Translations under genes and position numbers: made by a program
Notes under the pieces: model-generated
Told to the model about the DNA's origin: nothing
Database searches by the model: none
What the model saw: only the letters and a program-made list of their open reading frames with translations
Part shown: piece by piece, positions 62,905 to 64,000 of the stretch
How the letters are laid out: every line of letters starts with the position of its first letter
How positions within the stretch are numbered: the first letter of the stretch is position 1
Origin: Nemophila menziesii
Taxonomy: Eukaryota > Streptophyta > Magnoliopsida > Boraginales > Hydrophyllaceae
NCBI GenBank assembly: GCA_029959085.1
Contig: JARWIR010000008.1
Span: 9,238,001-9,302,000, forward strand
Direction of reading: 5' to 3'
DNA: 64,000 nt

Positions 62905-64000
62905 TTATACGTCTCTATCTCTTTTGCATTCCGGAGACATTGTGGGGTATCTTGACCTATCGTTACAATAGTTGTAGATGGTATATTTTCCGCGAACCCA
63001 ACGAAGACGGTTCCATTGGACAGCGTCGAGATCTTGAAACTCTCGCTGGTCCCACCAACGTTTACCTTGAGTGTCACAGTATTTAGCATTAACAGAGGCC
63101 TCACAACCATCGATATGGAATCCCTTGTACGATGCTACAAAGGGTGCCTTGGACCAATCGGTTTTCTCGAGTCCACCTCTTGTGGCCCAATCATCCGCGT
63201 TCCAGAGGCTTGAGTAGATCTTCATGGGTTGGTTGAATGGAAATTTGACACCCAAATCTTTGGCATTTTTGAAAACCCTGATTGGTACGTCATCCACAAA
63301 GAACCTGCACATAATTAACATAATTTTTATATTTTTGTTAGGTCGAAAATAGATATTATCACTATGTACTAGCTAGCTAGAGATAGAATATATATCCACA
63401 AGTTAATTGGTGTCCGAAACAAGAGTTTTATAACATTATTGATAAGAGACATTGTCAGTTACCATGAAACGTGATCTCTCTTTCTCTATCTAAATCTTTA
63501 GTAACTTCGACTTTTGAGACTATGAAATTATGTGGACCTCAAAAATTATGTCGTCAAATAGACACAGTTGTAAAGTGTCGGTATCAGATAGGGTTCAAAA
63601 AAGTTAGAATATAGTTGATTATTTTCTTCATTACCGAATACTTTTCACCACAAATGGCAATTCAAGTCTACTATTAAGTCTTGTGGCCCAAAAATAATAA
63701 TATCCACTAATTGTCGCACGTGAAACTTCAACATTAATAAGAACTATTTCTTATTAAAGAATTCGGATATGGTAGATACATATATACTAATGCTATTTAT
63801 ATCTATAAATTTTCTTGTTTTTACTCGTTAAGAAAGGTTAATACAACTTACACAATTTGGTACATATTCCAGAGGACAGAATAGGTATGGAATGCTTGGG
63901 TTGGATCAAACCAAAGAAAGATTCTTTGCTCTCTGTCTCCTTTCCCACCAGTGAAGACATTTGTCTGTAAAATGTAGGGTTGCCCTGTTCTATTACCCAA
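62905..64000 (-). CDS. XTH: Xyloglucan endotransglucosylase/hydrolase, last two exons (partial)
   Basis: Secreted GH16 enzyme that cuts and rejoins xyloglucan in the cell wall. Exon 63852-64000 begins [20 protein letters not shown], just after where the catalytic DEIDFEF-type motif should be (outside the window); the N-R-T sequon next to the active site is present. It ends at a GTAAG donor after codon phase 2. The intron is 63305-63851 with a GTGCAG acceptor. The last exon 63304-62905 reads [13 protein letters not shown] and then the XET carboxy-terminal domain: [36 protein letters not shown], and the end [11 protein letters not shown] with TAA at 62905-62907. Four cysteines typical of that domain are present. 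About 182 residues are in the window, of roughly 290 in the family. No disabling change is seen; probably a functional gene. Confidence 0.95.

Overview
This window is nuclear DNA of a flowering plant, most likely a eudicot. It is strongly AT-rich, carries an Athila-type LTR retrotransposon, plant-style hAT and Mutator-like non-autonomous elements, and ends in an intron-containing xyloglucan endotransglucosylase/hydrolase (XTH) gene. I cannot name the species. No tRNA, rRNA or CRISPR array was seen, and the only clearly functional host gene is the XTH at the right edge, cut by the window end.

Layout. (1) 1-12068: tandem array of ~4.2-kb units (one partial, two complete). Each unit holds a small three-exon gene-like locus ('gene a'), a Ty1/copia gag remnant on the opposite strand, and a short tail. 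(2) 12069-18671: single-copy flank with a diverged paralogue ('gene b', pseudogene) and AT-rich DNA ending in an (AT)n microsatellite. (3) 18789-31920: a decayed ~13-kb Athila (Ty3/gypsy) element with LTRs, primer-binding site, broken gag-pol, an almost intact third ORF, a nested hAT element and GC-rich tandem repeats. (4) 31921-39120: AT-rich DNA with a short tandem repeat, a 179-bp Mutator-like MITE and a possible LTR remnant. (5) 39204-58401: a second direct copy of regions 1 and 2 (three complete units plus the same flank), offset by about 39.7 kb. (6) 58420-62850: AT-rich DNA without a recognised gene. (7) 62905-64000: last two exons of the XTH, minus strand.

How the parts relate. The units appear to have arisen by unequal crossing-over between two diverged copies of the same first exon: each unit begins and ends inside that exon. 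The whole block was then duplicated, and copy-specific deletions show later shuffling (unit B3 is a mosaic of B1-like and B2-like sequence). Most gene-a copies are dead, but those next to gene b (A2 and B3) keep all splice signals and can be spliced in silico to open frames of 97 and 72 residues. The protein family is not recognised. The Athila element cannot be autonomous: its reverse transcriptase has lost its catalytic core by an in-frame deletion, and gag-pol carries several stops and frameshifts.
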